The notes under the pieces: generated by a model
Told to the model about the DNA's origin: nothing
Databases searched by the model: none
The model's input: only the letters and a program-made list of their open reading frames with translations
Part shown: in pieces, positions 44,974-52,812 of the stretch
How positions within the stretch are numbered: the first letter of the stretch is position 1
Layout: each line of letters begins with the position of its first letter
Translations under genes and position numbers: made by a program
Origin: MAG-120531 sp963934855
GTDB lineage: Bacteria; Bacteroidota; Bacteroidia; Flavobacteriales; Flavobacteriaceae
Assembly: GCA_963934855.1 (NCBI GenBank)
Contig: CAWWAC010000001.1
Coordinates: 1 to 64,000 of the forward strand
Length of the DNA: 64,000 bases
Reading direction: 5' to 3'

Positions 44974-46254
44974 TTAATGACTCAAATAATCTAAAGCCAT
45001 TTCTGAAAGGGTTTTTACTCCTAAAATCATACCGGCATCGTCTATTTTAAAGTCTGGTGTGTGGTGTGGGAAAGCTTCTGTGTTGCCTGGTGTATTACCC
45101 CCTAAAAAGAAATAAAATCCAGGTACCTTTTCTTGGAAGAAGGAAAAATCTTCTGCCCCTGTAATGGCTTTCATTAGTTTTACTTTTTGCGTGCCTGCTG
45201 TTTTTTGAAGTGTTGGCAACATTTCTGTTACTAAAGCTGGGTCGTTAAAGGTAATAGCGGCACCATTTACAATTTCTATGGTGGCACTACCCCCATAGGC
45301 TTTGGCAATATCTGCTACCATTTCAGTCATTCTCTTGCCAATATGATCTCTCATTTTGTAATCTAAGGTTCTAATAGTTCCTACCATTTCTGCACTTTCT
45401 GGTATAATATTAAAACGAATTCCAGCAGTTATTTTACCTACTGTTATTACCGCTGCTTCATTGGTGAGTTCAGTCTCTCTACTGATAATAGTCTGCAGTC
45501 CATCAATGATTTTTGCACTGATGAGAATGGGATCTACACCACCCCAAGGCTCTGAACCATGCGTTTGTTTTCCATGAACTTTAATAACAAACCTGTCAGA
45601 AGCAGCCATAGCGCCTAGAGGTTTATAGCCTATAGTTCCAACTGGTAAAACAGAGTTTATATGCAATCCAAAAATAGCATCAACCTTTGGGTTTTCTAAA
45701 ACTCCTTCTTTAACCATAAGAGAGGCGCCGCCTTCTTCTCCCGGAGGTGCTCCTTCTTCTGCTGGTTGAAAAATGAATTTAATAGTCCCTTTAATCTTGT
45801 CTTTGTTTTTACTTAATACAGTAGCCACTCCCATAAGTATAGCCGTATGGGTATCATGACCGCAGGCGTGCATAACGCCTACTTCCTCTCCCATAAAATC
45901 TCCTTTTACAGTAGATTTAAAGGATAGGTCATTGCGTTCAGTTACTGGAAGGGCATCAATATCTGCGCGTAGCGCAACCACTTTACCCGGTAAATCTCCT
46001 TTGAGTATTCCAATGACTCCTGTTTTAGCAACTTCTGTTGTTACTTCTATCCCTAAACTTTTAAGATGGGCTGCAATTTTTGCAGCTGTTTTAAACTCTC
46101 TATTGGAGAGTTCAGGGTTTTGGTGAAAATCATGACGCCACTTAATCACTTGATTTTCAATAGATTCATATTCATTCATTGAAATATGCATTTGGGCTTG
46201 AACAAAAAGTCCAGCGGTAAAGCAGAGGCTAAGTAAGGTTTTTTTCATTTTCAT
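44974..46254 (-). CDS. Secreted M20D-family amidohydrolase
   Basis: The 426-residue protein has a signal peptide (about 1-20, ending VQAQ) and M20D motifs: WRHDFHQNPELS, ALRADIDALPV, HACGHDTHTAILMG (metal-bridging Cys) and QPAEEGAPPGEEGG. A dimerisation domain follows. M20D members hydrolyse N-acyl amino acids, for example hippurate or indole-acetyl-amino acids, or N-acetyl-L,L-diaminopimelate. The signal peptide makes a biosynthetic DapE/DapL-type role unlikely. It is divergent from the UvrD-type gene. Confidence 0.92.
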   Translation of the reverse strand: MKMKKTLLSLCFTAGLFVQAQMHISMNEYESIENQVIKWRHDFHQNPELSNREFKTAAKIAAHLKSLGIEVTTEVAKTGVIGILKGDLPGKVVALRADIDALPVTERNDLSFKSTVKGDFMGEEVGVMHACGHDTHTAILMGVATVLSKNKDKIKGTIKFIFQPAEEGAPPGEEGGASLMVKEGVLENPKVDAIFGLHINSVLPVGTIGYKPLGAMAASDRFVIKVHGKQTHGSEPWGGVDPILISAKIIDGLQTIISRETELTNEAAVITVGKITAGIRFNIIPESAEMVGTIRTLDYKMRDHIGKRMTEMVADIAKAYGGSATIEIVNGAAITFNDPALVTEMLPTLQKTAGTQKVKLMKAITGAEDFSFFQEKVPGFYFFLGGNTPGNTEAFPHHTPDFKIDDAGMILGVKTLSEMALDYLSH

Positions 46255-46394
46255 TTAGTTGTATTTTTTTATTTTAAAAATTAAATATAACTAATTTTAA
46301 TACTACTCTGTAACCGCTTTCTGTTTTGTTCATAATTAATGAAACTGCTTTTTAAAGATGCGGCTTATAATGGTTATTTTTAGGTTGTTAAAAT

Positions 46395-48719
46395 TTGACT
46401 TTGAAAAACTATATAGATTCTTTAAATGAGGCACAAAAAGCCCCTGTTTTACATAAAGATGGTCCTTTAATGGTCATTGCTGGAGCTGGCTCCGGAAAAA
46501 CTAGAGTGCTCACCTATAGAATTGCGCACCTCATGGACCAAGGAGTAGATTCCTTTCATATTCTGGCACTCACTTTCACCAACAAGGCTGCCAGAGAAAT
46601 GAAGCACAGAATTTCTACTATTGTAGGTGGTGCAGAGGCTAAAAACTTATGGATGGGAACCTTTCACTCAGTTTTTGCTAAACTGCTTAGGTTTGATGGC
46701 GACAAGCTGGGCTTTCCAAGTAATTTTACCATCTATGACACCCAAGATTCTCAGCGTCTTATAGCAGCCATTATTAAAGAGATGGGCTTAGATAAGGATA
46801 TTTACAAGTACAAGCAGGTTCAAAATAGGATTTCTTCTTATAAAAACAGCCTCATTACTGTGAAGGCCTACCAAAACAATCCAGACCTTATGGAGGCAGA
46901 TGCCATGGCTAAACGCCCACAAACAGGAGCTATTTATATGGAATATGTTGCGCGTTGTTTTAAGGCAGGAGCCATGGATTTTGATGATTTACTGCTTAGA
47001 ACCAATGAACTACTCACACGTTTTCCAGAGGTGCTTATGAAGTATCAGAACCGCTTTAGGTATATTTTAGTAGATGAGTACCAAGACACCAATCACTCTC
47101 AATATTTAATTGTAAAAGCGCTTTCAGATCGCTATCAGAACATTTGTGTGGTGGGTGATGACGCACAGAGTATTTACTCCTTTAGAGGGGCAAATATTGA
47201 CAATATCCTCAATTTCCAGAGAGATTACGAGCAGGTGGCGCAGTACAGATTAGAGCAAAATTATCGCTCTACAGACACTATTGTAAAGGCAGCCAATAGT
47301 ATAATTGCCAATAATACAAACCAGTTAGATAAGGAAGTTTGGACAGACAATGACCCTGGAGAGCTCATCACCGTGCACAGATCTCCAACAGACGCAGAAG
47401 AAGGCCGTTATGTAGCAGGAAGTATTTTAGAATCTAAAATGCAGCATCAACTCCAAAATTCTGCTTTTGCAATTCTCTACAGAACCAATTCACAATCTAG
47501 GGCCATGGAAGATGCTTTAAGGAAAAGAGATATTCCATACAGAATTTTTGGTGGTTTGTCTTTTTACCAACGCAAGGAGATTAAAGATGTATTGGCCTAT
47601 TTGCGATTGGTTATTAATCCAAAAGATGAAGAAGCGCTTAAGAGAGTAATCAATTACCCAGCAAGAGGGATAGGGCAGAGTACCATTGATAAATTGGTGG
47701 TGGCAGCCAATCATTTCAATCGCTCTATTTTTGAGGTGATGGAAAATATAGACAAGGTGCCGCTCAATATAAATGCGGGTACTAAGAGAAAGTTAGAAGA
47801 TTTTGTTACCATGATTAAGAGCTATCAAGTCATGAATAAGACAGCAAATGCTTTTGAGCTTTCAGAGCATGTGGCTAAGAAATCTGGACTTTTGTTAGAG
47901 TTTAAAAAAGATGGTACTCCAGAAGGGATTGCCAAAATGGAAAATATAGAGGAGCTGCTTAACGGGATTAAAGACTTTGTAGAGGGCCAGCAGGAGCTAG
48001 CAGATGCTACTGGAAGTATTTCTGAGTTTTTAGAAGACGTTTCACTGGCAACAGACTTAGATAAAGATGTAGGAGATGATGATAGGGTAGCACTCATGAC
48101 CATTCACATGGCCAAGGGACTTGAATTTCCATACGTGTATGTAGTTGGAATGGAAGAAGATCTTTTTCCTTCGGCCATGAGTATGAATACCCGTTCAGAC
48201 TTAGAAGAAGAACGCCGTTTATTTTATGTAGCCCTTACTAGAGCAGAGAAAAAGGCCTACCTCACTTATGCTCAAACTAGGTACAGATGGGGTAAATTAG
48301 TAGATTCAGAGCCTTCTAGATTTATTGAAGAAATTGAAGAGCGTTATCTAGATATTCAGGTACCCTTAGACACTTATAGGTATAAGCCTCTTATAGATGC
48401 AGACATTTTTGGTGATGTAGATAAGAGCAAACTCAGACAGCAAAAACCAACCGCAAGTATTCCTCCAACTTCTTTTAGGCCTAAGGAAAACCAGCTCAGA
48501 AAACTTAGAAAAATAAGACCAGATTTGGCAGATCCAATTGGAAATGGTGAAAATGCTATTGAAGTTTCTGAGGGTTCCCTTGTAAAACACAATCGTTTTG
48601 GGAATGGCAAGGTGCTTTCTCTAGAAGGTTTAGGTGCAGATAAAAAAGCCAGTATAGACTTTGAAATAGGGGGGATTAAGAAGCTCATTCTCAGATTTGC
48701 TAAGTTAGAAGTAATTTAA
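46395..48719 (+). CDS. UvrD/PcrA-type superfamily 1 DNA helicase
   Basis: The 774-residue helicase has Q motif LNEAQKAPV, Walker A GAGSGKT, DEYQDTNHSQ, GDDAQSIYSFRGA, QNYRST and MTIHMAKGLEFPYV. It is a 3'-5' helicase for repair and replication. An in-frame TAA lies at 46389-46391, and no ATG precedes the Q motif. The start must therefore be a non-ATG codon: TTG at 46395, or TTG at 46401, which gives MKNYIDSLNEAQ and may be preferable. The C-terminal tail has a PcrA/UvrD-like Tudor-type segment (SLVKHNRFGNGKVLSLEG). The YciO-type gene follows 1 nt later. Confidence 0.93.
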   Translation: MTLKNYIDSLNEAQKAPVLHKDGPLMVIAGAGSGKTRVLTYRIAHLMDQGVDSFHILALTFTNKAAREMKHRISTIVGGAEAKNLWMGTFHSVFAKLLRFDGDKLGFPSNFTIYDTQDSQRLIAAIIKEMGLDKDIYKYKQVQNRISSYKNSLITVKAYQNNPDLMEADAMAKRPQTGAIYMEYVARCFKAGAMDFDDLLLRTNELLTRFPEVLMKYQNRFRYILVDEYQDTNHSQYLIVKALSDRYQNICVVGDDAQSIYSFRGANIDNILNFQRDYEQVAQYRLEQNYRSTDTIVKAANSIIANNTNQLDKEVWTDNDPGELITVHRSPTDAEEGRYVAGSILESKMQHQLQNSAFAILYRTNSQSRAMEDALRKRDIPYRIFGGLSFYQRKEIKDVLAYLRLVINPKDEEALKRVINYPARGIGQSTIDKLVVAANHFNRSIFEVMENIDKVPLNINAGTKRKLEDFVTMIKSYQVMNKTANAFELSEHVAKKSGLLLEFKKDGTPEGIAKMENIEELLNGIKDFVEGQQELADATGSISEFLEDVSLATDLDKDVGDDDRVALMTIHMAKGLEFPYVYVVGMEEDLFPSAMSMNTRSDLEEERRLFYVALTRAEKKAYLTYAQTRYRWGKLVDSEPSRFIEEIEERYLDIQVPLDTYRYKPLIDADIFGDVDKSKLRQQKPTASIPPTSFRPKENQLRKLRKIRPDLADPIGNGENAIEVSEGSLVKHNRFGNGKVLSLEGLGADKKASIDFEIGGIKKLILRFAKLEVI

Positions 48720-48720
48720 T

Positions 48721-49341
48721 ATGGGACAGTTTATTAAAATATATCCAGAAAATCCTCAAGAAAAAGCACTTGAAAAAGTGGTAGCTGCTATAAGAGCCGG
48801 CGGGCTTGTTATTTATCCAACAGACACTGTATACGGAATAGGATGTGATATTACCAATAACAAAGCTCTAGAAAAATTAGCTAAAATTAAAGGAGTAAAA
48901 CTAGAAAAAGCGCAATGGTCTTTTATATGTGCAGATTTGAGTAATCTTTCAGATTATGTGACACATATAGATTCATCAACCTTTAAAATTCTCAAGCGCG
49001 CTTTGCCGGGCCCTTACACTTTTATTTTACCAGGTAACAATAAATTACCAAAGGTTTTTAAAAAGAAAAAAACTGTGGGAATTAGGGTGCCAGATCATTC
49101 TATTCCTCAGCAATTAGTGCGCCTACTTGGAAACCCCATAGTGTCTACCTCTATATATGATCCAGACCAAGTGATAGAGTACATCACAGATCCTGAGCTT
49201 ATTTTTGAAAAATGGCAAAATGAGGTAGCCATTGTTATAGATGGTGGCTATGGAGACAATGTTCCTTCCACCATTATAGACCTCTCTGGCCATGAACCAA
49301 AAGTCATTAGAGAGGGTAAAGGTTCCTTAGATATTTTGTAA
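48721..49341 (+). CDS. YrdC/Sua5-superfamily protein, YciO type
   Basis: The 206-residue protein has the nucleotide-binding fold of the superfamily (YPTDTVYGIGCD, GIRVPDH). It lacks the STSAN segment of threonylcarbamoyl-AMP synthases (STSIYD here) and shows the QWSFICADLSNLSDY stretch characteristic of YciO. YciO proteins are related to TsaC but their role is less clear, and they may not make t6A efficiently. The gene begins 1 nt after the helicase stop and is probably cotranscribed with it. A second TsaC homologue would be expected elsewhere in the genome. Confidence 0.85.
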   Translation: MGQFIKIYPENPQEKALEKVVAAIRAGGLVIYPTDTVYGIGCDITNNKALEKLAKIKGVKLEKAQWSFICADLSNLSDYVTHIDSSTFKILKRALPGPYTFILPGNNKLPKVFKKKKTVGIRVPDHSIPQQLVRLLGNPIVSTSIYDPDQVIEYITDPELIFEKWQNEVAIVIDGGYGDNVPSTIIDLSGHEPKVIREGKGSLDIL

Positions 49342-49362
49342 TTTATTTTGTTTTTACAACAT

Positions 49363-49389
49363 AAAAAAAGCGTCCCGATGGGACGCTTT
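49363..49389 (-). terminator. Terminator of the OmpA-family gene
   Basis: A 10-bp stem (aaagcgtccc / gggacgcttt) with loop GAT is followed on the minus strand by seven T. It lies between the convergent YciO-type and OmpA genes. Confidence 0.92.
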
Positions 49390-49411
49390 AAATATTTTGA
49401 AATACCGCTAA

Positions 49412-50245
49412 TTAGTTAATAGCAGCGTCTTTTAAACCTTCTTCAATCATAGTGTAAAACTGATCAATTTTAGGAAGTACAACAATTCTAGTTCTTCTAT
49501 TTTTAGATAATTCAGAAGATATTGGTAAGTACTGAGATCTTCCTGCTGCTGTCATACGCTTTGGATCAACTCCAAATTCTTTTTCAAGAATACGCACTAC
49601 TGAAGTAGCTCTCTTAACACTTAAATCCCAGTTGTCTAACAACTCTCCTTTTGCATAGCTTCTGTCATCTGTATGACCTTCTACCATAAATTCAAAGTCA
49701 GGCTTGTTATTTACTACTTTAGCTACTTTACCTAAAACAGATTTAGCTTTTGCAGTCACATTGTAACTTCCAGAATTGAATAATAGTTTGTCTGAGATTG
49801 ATACGAATACCACTCCTTTTTCTACACTAATTTCAATGTCTTCGTCATCTAAGTTCCCCAATACTCCTTTTAAGCTTTGAACTAAAGCAAGGTTTACTGA
49901 ATCTCTTCTTGTAACAGCATTGTTTAACTTACGGATAGTTAAATCTTTTTCTTTTAAGCTTTCTAATGAACGCTCTAAATTGTCTGCTCCTTTAGATGTT
50001 AAAGTAGTTAAGTTACCTAGATTGTTAATTAATTCTTGATTGTTGGCTTTTAAATAAGCATTTTGCTCTTGTAGTAATTGTAAACGAGCCGTGTCTTCCA
50101 AACAAGAGTTCAATTTAACAGTTGCAGAGTTTAAAAGGTCCTGAGTTTCTTTTTGTTTCGCTTCTAAGTCTGTAAATTTCTTTTGAGACACACAAGAAGA
50201 AAGTAATAAAGTAGCCGCTAAGCAGCCAAAAATGATTTTTTTCAT
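49412..50245 (-). CDS. OmpA-family outer-membrane lipoprotein
   Basis: The 277-residue protein has a lipoprotein signal with lipobox LLSSC (Cys18). A coiled-coil region (about 25-120, heptad-like KQKETQDLLNSATVKLNS) follows, then a C-terminal OmpA peptidoglycan-binding domain (about 150-265) with VEGHTDD, NWDLSVKRA and NRRTRIVV. It should tether the outer membrane to the cell wall. It has its own strong terminator, and the glycosyltransferase gene lies 66 nt upstream on the same strand. Confidence 0.95.
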   Translation of the reverse strand: MKKIIFGCLAATLLLSSCVSQKKFTDLEAKQKETQDLLNSATVKLNSCLEDTARLQLLQEQNAYLKANNQELINNLGNLTTLTSKGADNLERSLESLKEKDLTIRKLNNAVTRRDSVNLALVQSLKGVLGNLDDEDIEISVEKGVVFVSISDKLLFNSGSYNVTAKAKSVLGKVAKVVNNKPDFEFMVEGHTDDRSYAKGELLDNWDLSVKRATSVVRILEKEFGVDPKRMTAAGRSQYLPISSELSKNRRTRIVVLPKIDQFYTMIEEGLKDAAIN

Positions 50246-50311
50246 AGTTGTTGAATATAATTAGTAGATCAAATTTATCTGTTTTCAAGCTAGATGTTAG
50301 TTCTAATTTAG

Positions 50312-51319
50312 TTAATTTTTTACTAATTGAGAAAAATATTTAATTCCTCGCATATAATGAGACCAAACAATAGAAATAGTAAGGTAGTATTTAATGGGCT
50401 TTGGAGAGATGTTGTTTTTTTTATATATTTTTTTTGCAAGCTTATAAAAACTAAAATGTGCGTGAATAATAGCTAAACAATGCATGGGTTTTCCTAGTAA
50501 TATAAAACGCAGTCCAGCCACTCCGTCTAATACCAGTCTAACAATAATTAGGGGAATAGATCTTTTTAATGGGAGGTTTTTAAGTATTGAGAATAGAGAG
50601 TTTCTAAAATTTAAGAAAGTTTTCTTGGGATTCATATTACTCAGAGTAGATCCACCTAAATGGTACACTTCTGAGTTTCCTATGTATGAAATTTTATGGC
50701 CCTTGTTTTTGGCTCTCCAACAGAGGTCTACTTCTTCTTGGTGTGCAAAGTAATCTTCATCAAAGCCTTCTAAGCTTTGAAATATTTCATTTCTAATAAA
50801 CATACAGGCGCCTGTAGCCCAAAATATTTCTTCTTTATCATTGAACTGCCCTTGATCTAATTCGATAGATTGGAAAATTCTACCCCTGCAAAAGGGATAA
50901 CCAAAAGCGTCTAGATATCCACCTGCGGCGCCTGCGTATTCGAAAGAGTTCTTATTTAGTTCATCTAATATTTTTGGTTGAGCAATGGCCAAACTTTTAT
51001 CTAATCCAAAGGCTTGAAAAATTGGAGTAAGCCAGTACTTAGCAGGTGCAACATCAGAGTTTAAAAGACATAATAGAGGTTCATGTACTTGTTTTAAGGC
51101 TTTGTTATAACCTCCTGCAAAACCGTAGTTTTCTTGTAGGGGAATAATTATCACCTCAGGAAATGTATTTTTTAAAAACGTAATTGAACTGTCTGTAGAT
51201 CCGTTGTCTGCAATATATACCTGGCAGTCTGAGGTGCTGTTTTCTATCACTGAAGGCAAGAACCGTTCTAATAAGGTGGCTCCATTCCAATTTAATACAA
51301 CAATAGCAATTTTTTTCAC
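50312..51319 (-). CDS. Family 2 glycosyltransferase
   Basis: The 335-residue GT-A protein opens with AIVVLNWNGATLLERFLPS and has ADNGSTD, the DxD-like LLNSDV, and GFDEDYFAHQEEVDLCWRAK, as in rhamnosyltransferase-like GT2 enzymes. It transfers a sugar from a nucleotide donor to a glycan, probably for surface polysaccharide or LPS. The acceptor is unknown. It is not in a polysaccharide cluster: the small nuclease-like gene precedes it by 21 nt and the ompA gene follows. Confidence 0.9.
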   Translation of the reverse strand: MKKIAIVVLNWNGATLLERFLPSVIENSTSDCQVYIADNGSTDSSITFLKNTFPEVIIIPLQENYGFAGGYNKALKQVHEPLLCLLNSDVAPAKYWLTPIFQAFGLDKSLAIAQPKILDELNKNSFEYAGAAGGYLDAFGYPFCRGRIFQSIELDQGQFNDKEEIFWATGACMFIRNEIFQSLEGFDEDYFAHQEEVDLCWRAKNKGHKISYIGNSEVYHLGGSTLSNMNPKKTFLNFRNSLFSILKNLPLKRSIPLIIVRLVLDGVAGLRFILLGKPMHCLAIIHAHFSFYKLAKKIYKKNNISPKPIKYYLTISIVWSHYMRGIKYFSQLVKN

Positions 51320-51340
51320 TAAAATAATTTAAGCTGCAAA

Positions 51341-51787
51341 TTAAGGGATATAATCAGGAATATTTTTTAAAAACATGTATTTTTCTTCTTTAAAATTTTG
51401 AGAGCAATAATAATGGTGAAGCCCGTTAGTAACCATTAAATAGACTGCGTTTAGACTTTTGTTGTATCGGGCTATTTGATTAAAAGTTTCTTGACTAATT
51501 TTTACTTCTGGGGATTTACACTCTACCAAAAGCAATATACTTCCGTCTTTTTGGTATACCACCACATCATATCTTTTTGTAAGTCCGTTCACCTGCAACT
51601 GTTTTTCTACATTGATTAGACTTTTTGGATATTTTTTTTCCATTATTAAATACCAAACTACATGTTGTCTTACCCACTCCTCAGGAAGAATAATCACAAA
51701 CTTTTTCCTAATAATATCAAATATATAGGGCTTATTTTCGCTATTTTTGAAGCGAAACGGGTAGTTTGGAAACTGTAGAGATTGCAT
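51341..51787 (-). CDS. Small HsdR-N-like protein with PD-(D/E)xK nuclease motif
   Basis: From ATG 51787 the protein has 148 residues. Its core D74 (KRYDVVVY) followed by E89 and K91 (LLLVECKSP) matches the PD-(D/E)xK nuclease signature as in type I restriction enzyme R N-terminal domains. There is no helicase, methylase or specificity gene nearby, so it is not part of a restriction system here. The reading frame extends upstream to 51910, but that part runs through holA, and M42 of that frame gives a natural start. The holA start is 26 nt away on the other strand. The function is unknown. Confidence 0.8.
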   Translation of the reverse strand: MQSLQFPNYPFRFKNSENKPYIFDIIRKKFVIILPEEWVRQHVVWYLIMEKKYPKSLINVEKQLQVNGLTKRYDVVVYQKDGSILLLVECKSPEVKISQETFNQIARYNKSLNAVYLMVTNGLHHYYCSQNFKEEKYMFLKNIPDYIP

Positions 51788-51813
51788 GGTACAAATTTGA
51801 TGAAATATTTTGA

Positions 51814-52812
51814 ATGGAGGAAGCAAAGTTAATAGCGAGTGATATAAATAAAGGACTTTTAAAACCGTTATATCTATTTTTTGGCGAAGAGCCCTATTAT
51901 ATAGACGCACTGTCTGACCTCATGCAGGAGCGGGTACTTCCTGAGGAATCTAAAGCCTTTAATCAATTAATTGTATATGGCAAAGACACACAAATAGATG
52001 AGATAATTTCTCAAGCCAAACGGTATCCTATGATGTCTGAAAAACAATTAATTATAGTAAAAGAAGCCCAACACCTTTCTAGGCAAATGGACCAACTCTT
52101 TGACTATGCAAACAAGCCTCTTAGCTCTACTGTTTTAGTACTTTGTTATAAGTATAATAAGCTTGACAAACGAAAAGCCGTTTATAAGGCCTTTAAGAAA
52201 AACGGAGTTTTATTAGAGAGTAATAAATTATACGACAATAAGATACCTGCCTGGATTACTGATTATGTGAGGCAGCAAGGGTTCCAAGTAACTCCACATG
52301 CAGCACATTTACTCTTTGAGTTTCTGGGTACTGATCTCAGTAAAATAGCCAGAGAAGTTGGGAAACTAGCTATAGTGATTCCAAAAGGAACTGAAATCAC
52401 TCCTGAGCATATTGAGCAGTATATTGGAATTAGCAAAGACTACAATAACTTTGAGCTTAAAAAAGCCATAGGAGAAAGAAATATTCAAAAGGCTTATAAA
52501 ATTATTCAGTATTTTGCGCAAAATCCTAAAGACAACCCCTTTTTAATGACGGTGTCTATATTGCACAGTTTTTTTATTCAAATAATGCAGTACCACGGAC
52601 TTTCAGATCACAATCCCAGCCACGTAGCTACTTCTCTAGGAGTATCTCCTTTTTTTATTTCTGAAATAAAAAACGCGGCAAAAATTTATCCTATGAAAAG
52701 AGTGAGTCAGGTGTTGTATACGCTAAAGGAATTAGATCTTAAAAACAAAGGTATTGGATCCCCATCAGATCACGAGAATCTCTTAAAAGAATTATTAATT
52801 AAGATTTTATAA
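51814..52812 (+). CDS. holA: DNA polymerase III delta subunit
   Basis: The 332-residue protein has the delta-subunit opening YLFFGEEPYYIDALSD, an AAA+-like fold without Walker A, and the C-terminal collar domain. Delta opens the beta sliding clamp during loading. The gene is divergent from the small nuclease-like gene with only 26 nt between start codons. It ends exactly where the convergent E1 gene ends (adjacent stop codons, no spacer). Confidence 0.93.
   Translation: MEEAKLIASDINKGLLKPLYLFFGEEPYYIDALSDLMQERVLPEESKAFNQLIVYGKDTQIDEIISQAKRYPMMSEKQLIIVKEAQHLSRQMDQLFDYANKPLSSTVLVLCYKYNKLDKRKAVYKAFKKNGVLLESNKLYDNKIPAWITDYVRQQGFQVTPHAAHLLFEFLGTDLSKIAREVGKLAIVIPKGTEITPEHIEQYIGISKDYNNFELKKAIGERNIQKAYKIIQYFAQNPKDNPFLMTVSILHSFFIQIMQYHGLSDHNPSHVATSLGVSPFFISEIKNAAKIYPMKRVSQVLYTLKELDLKNKGIGSPSDHENLLKELLIKIL

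Noticed and set aside
51341..51787. A restriction-modification locus
   Set aside because: Only an HsdR-N-like domain is present; no helicase, methyltransferase or specificity gene lies within the window.
51788..51910. 41-codon N-terminal extension of the small nuclease-like protein
   Set aside because: It runs antisense through the start of holA; ATG 51787 leaves a clean 26-nt divergent gap.
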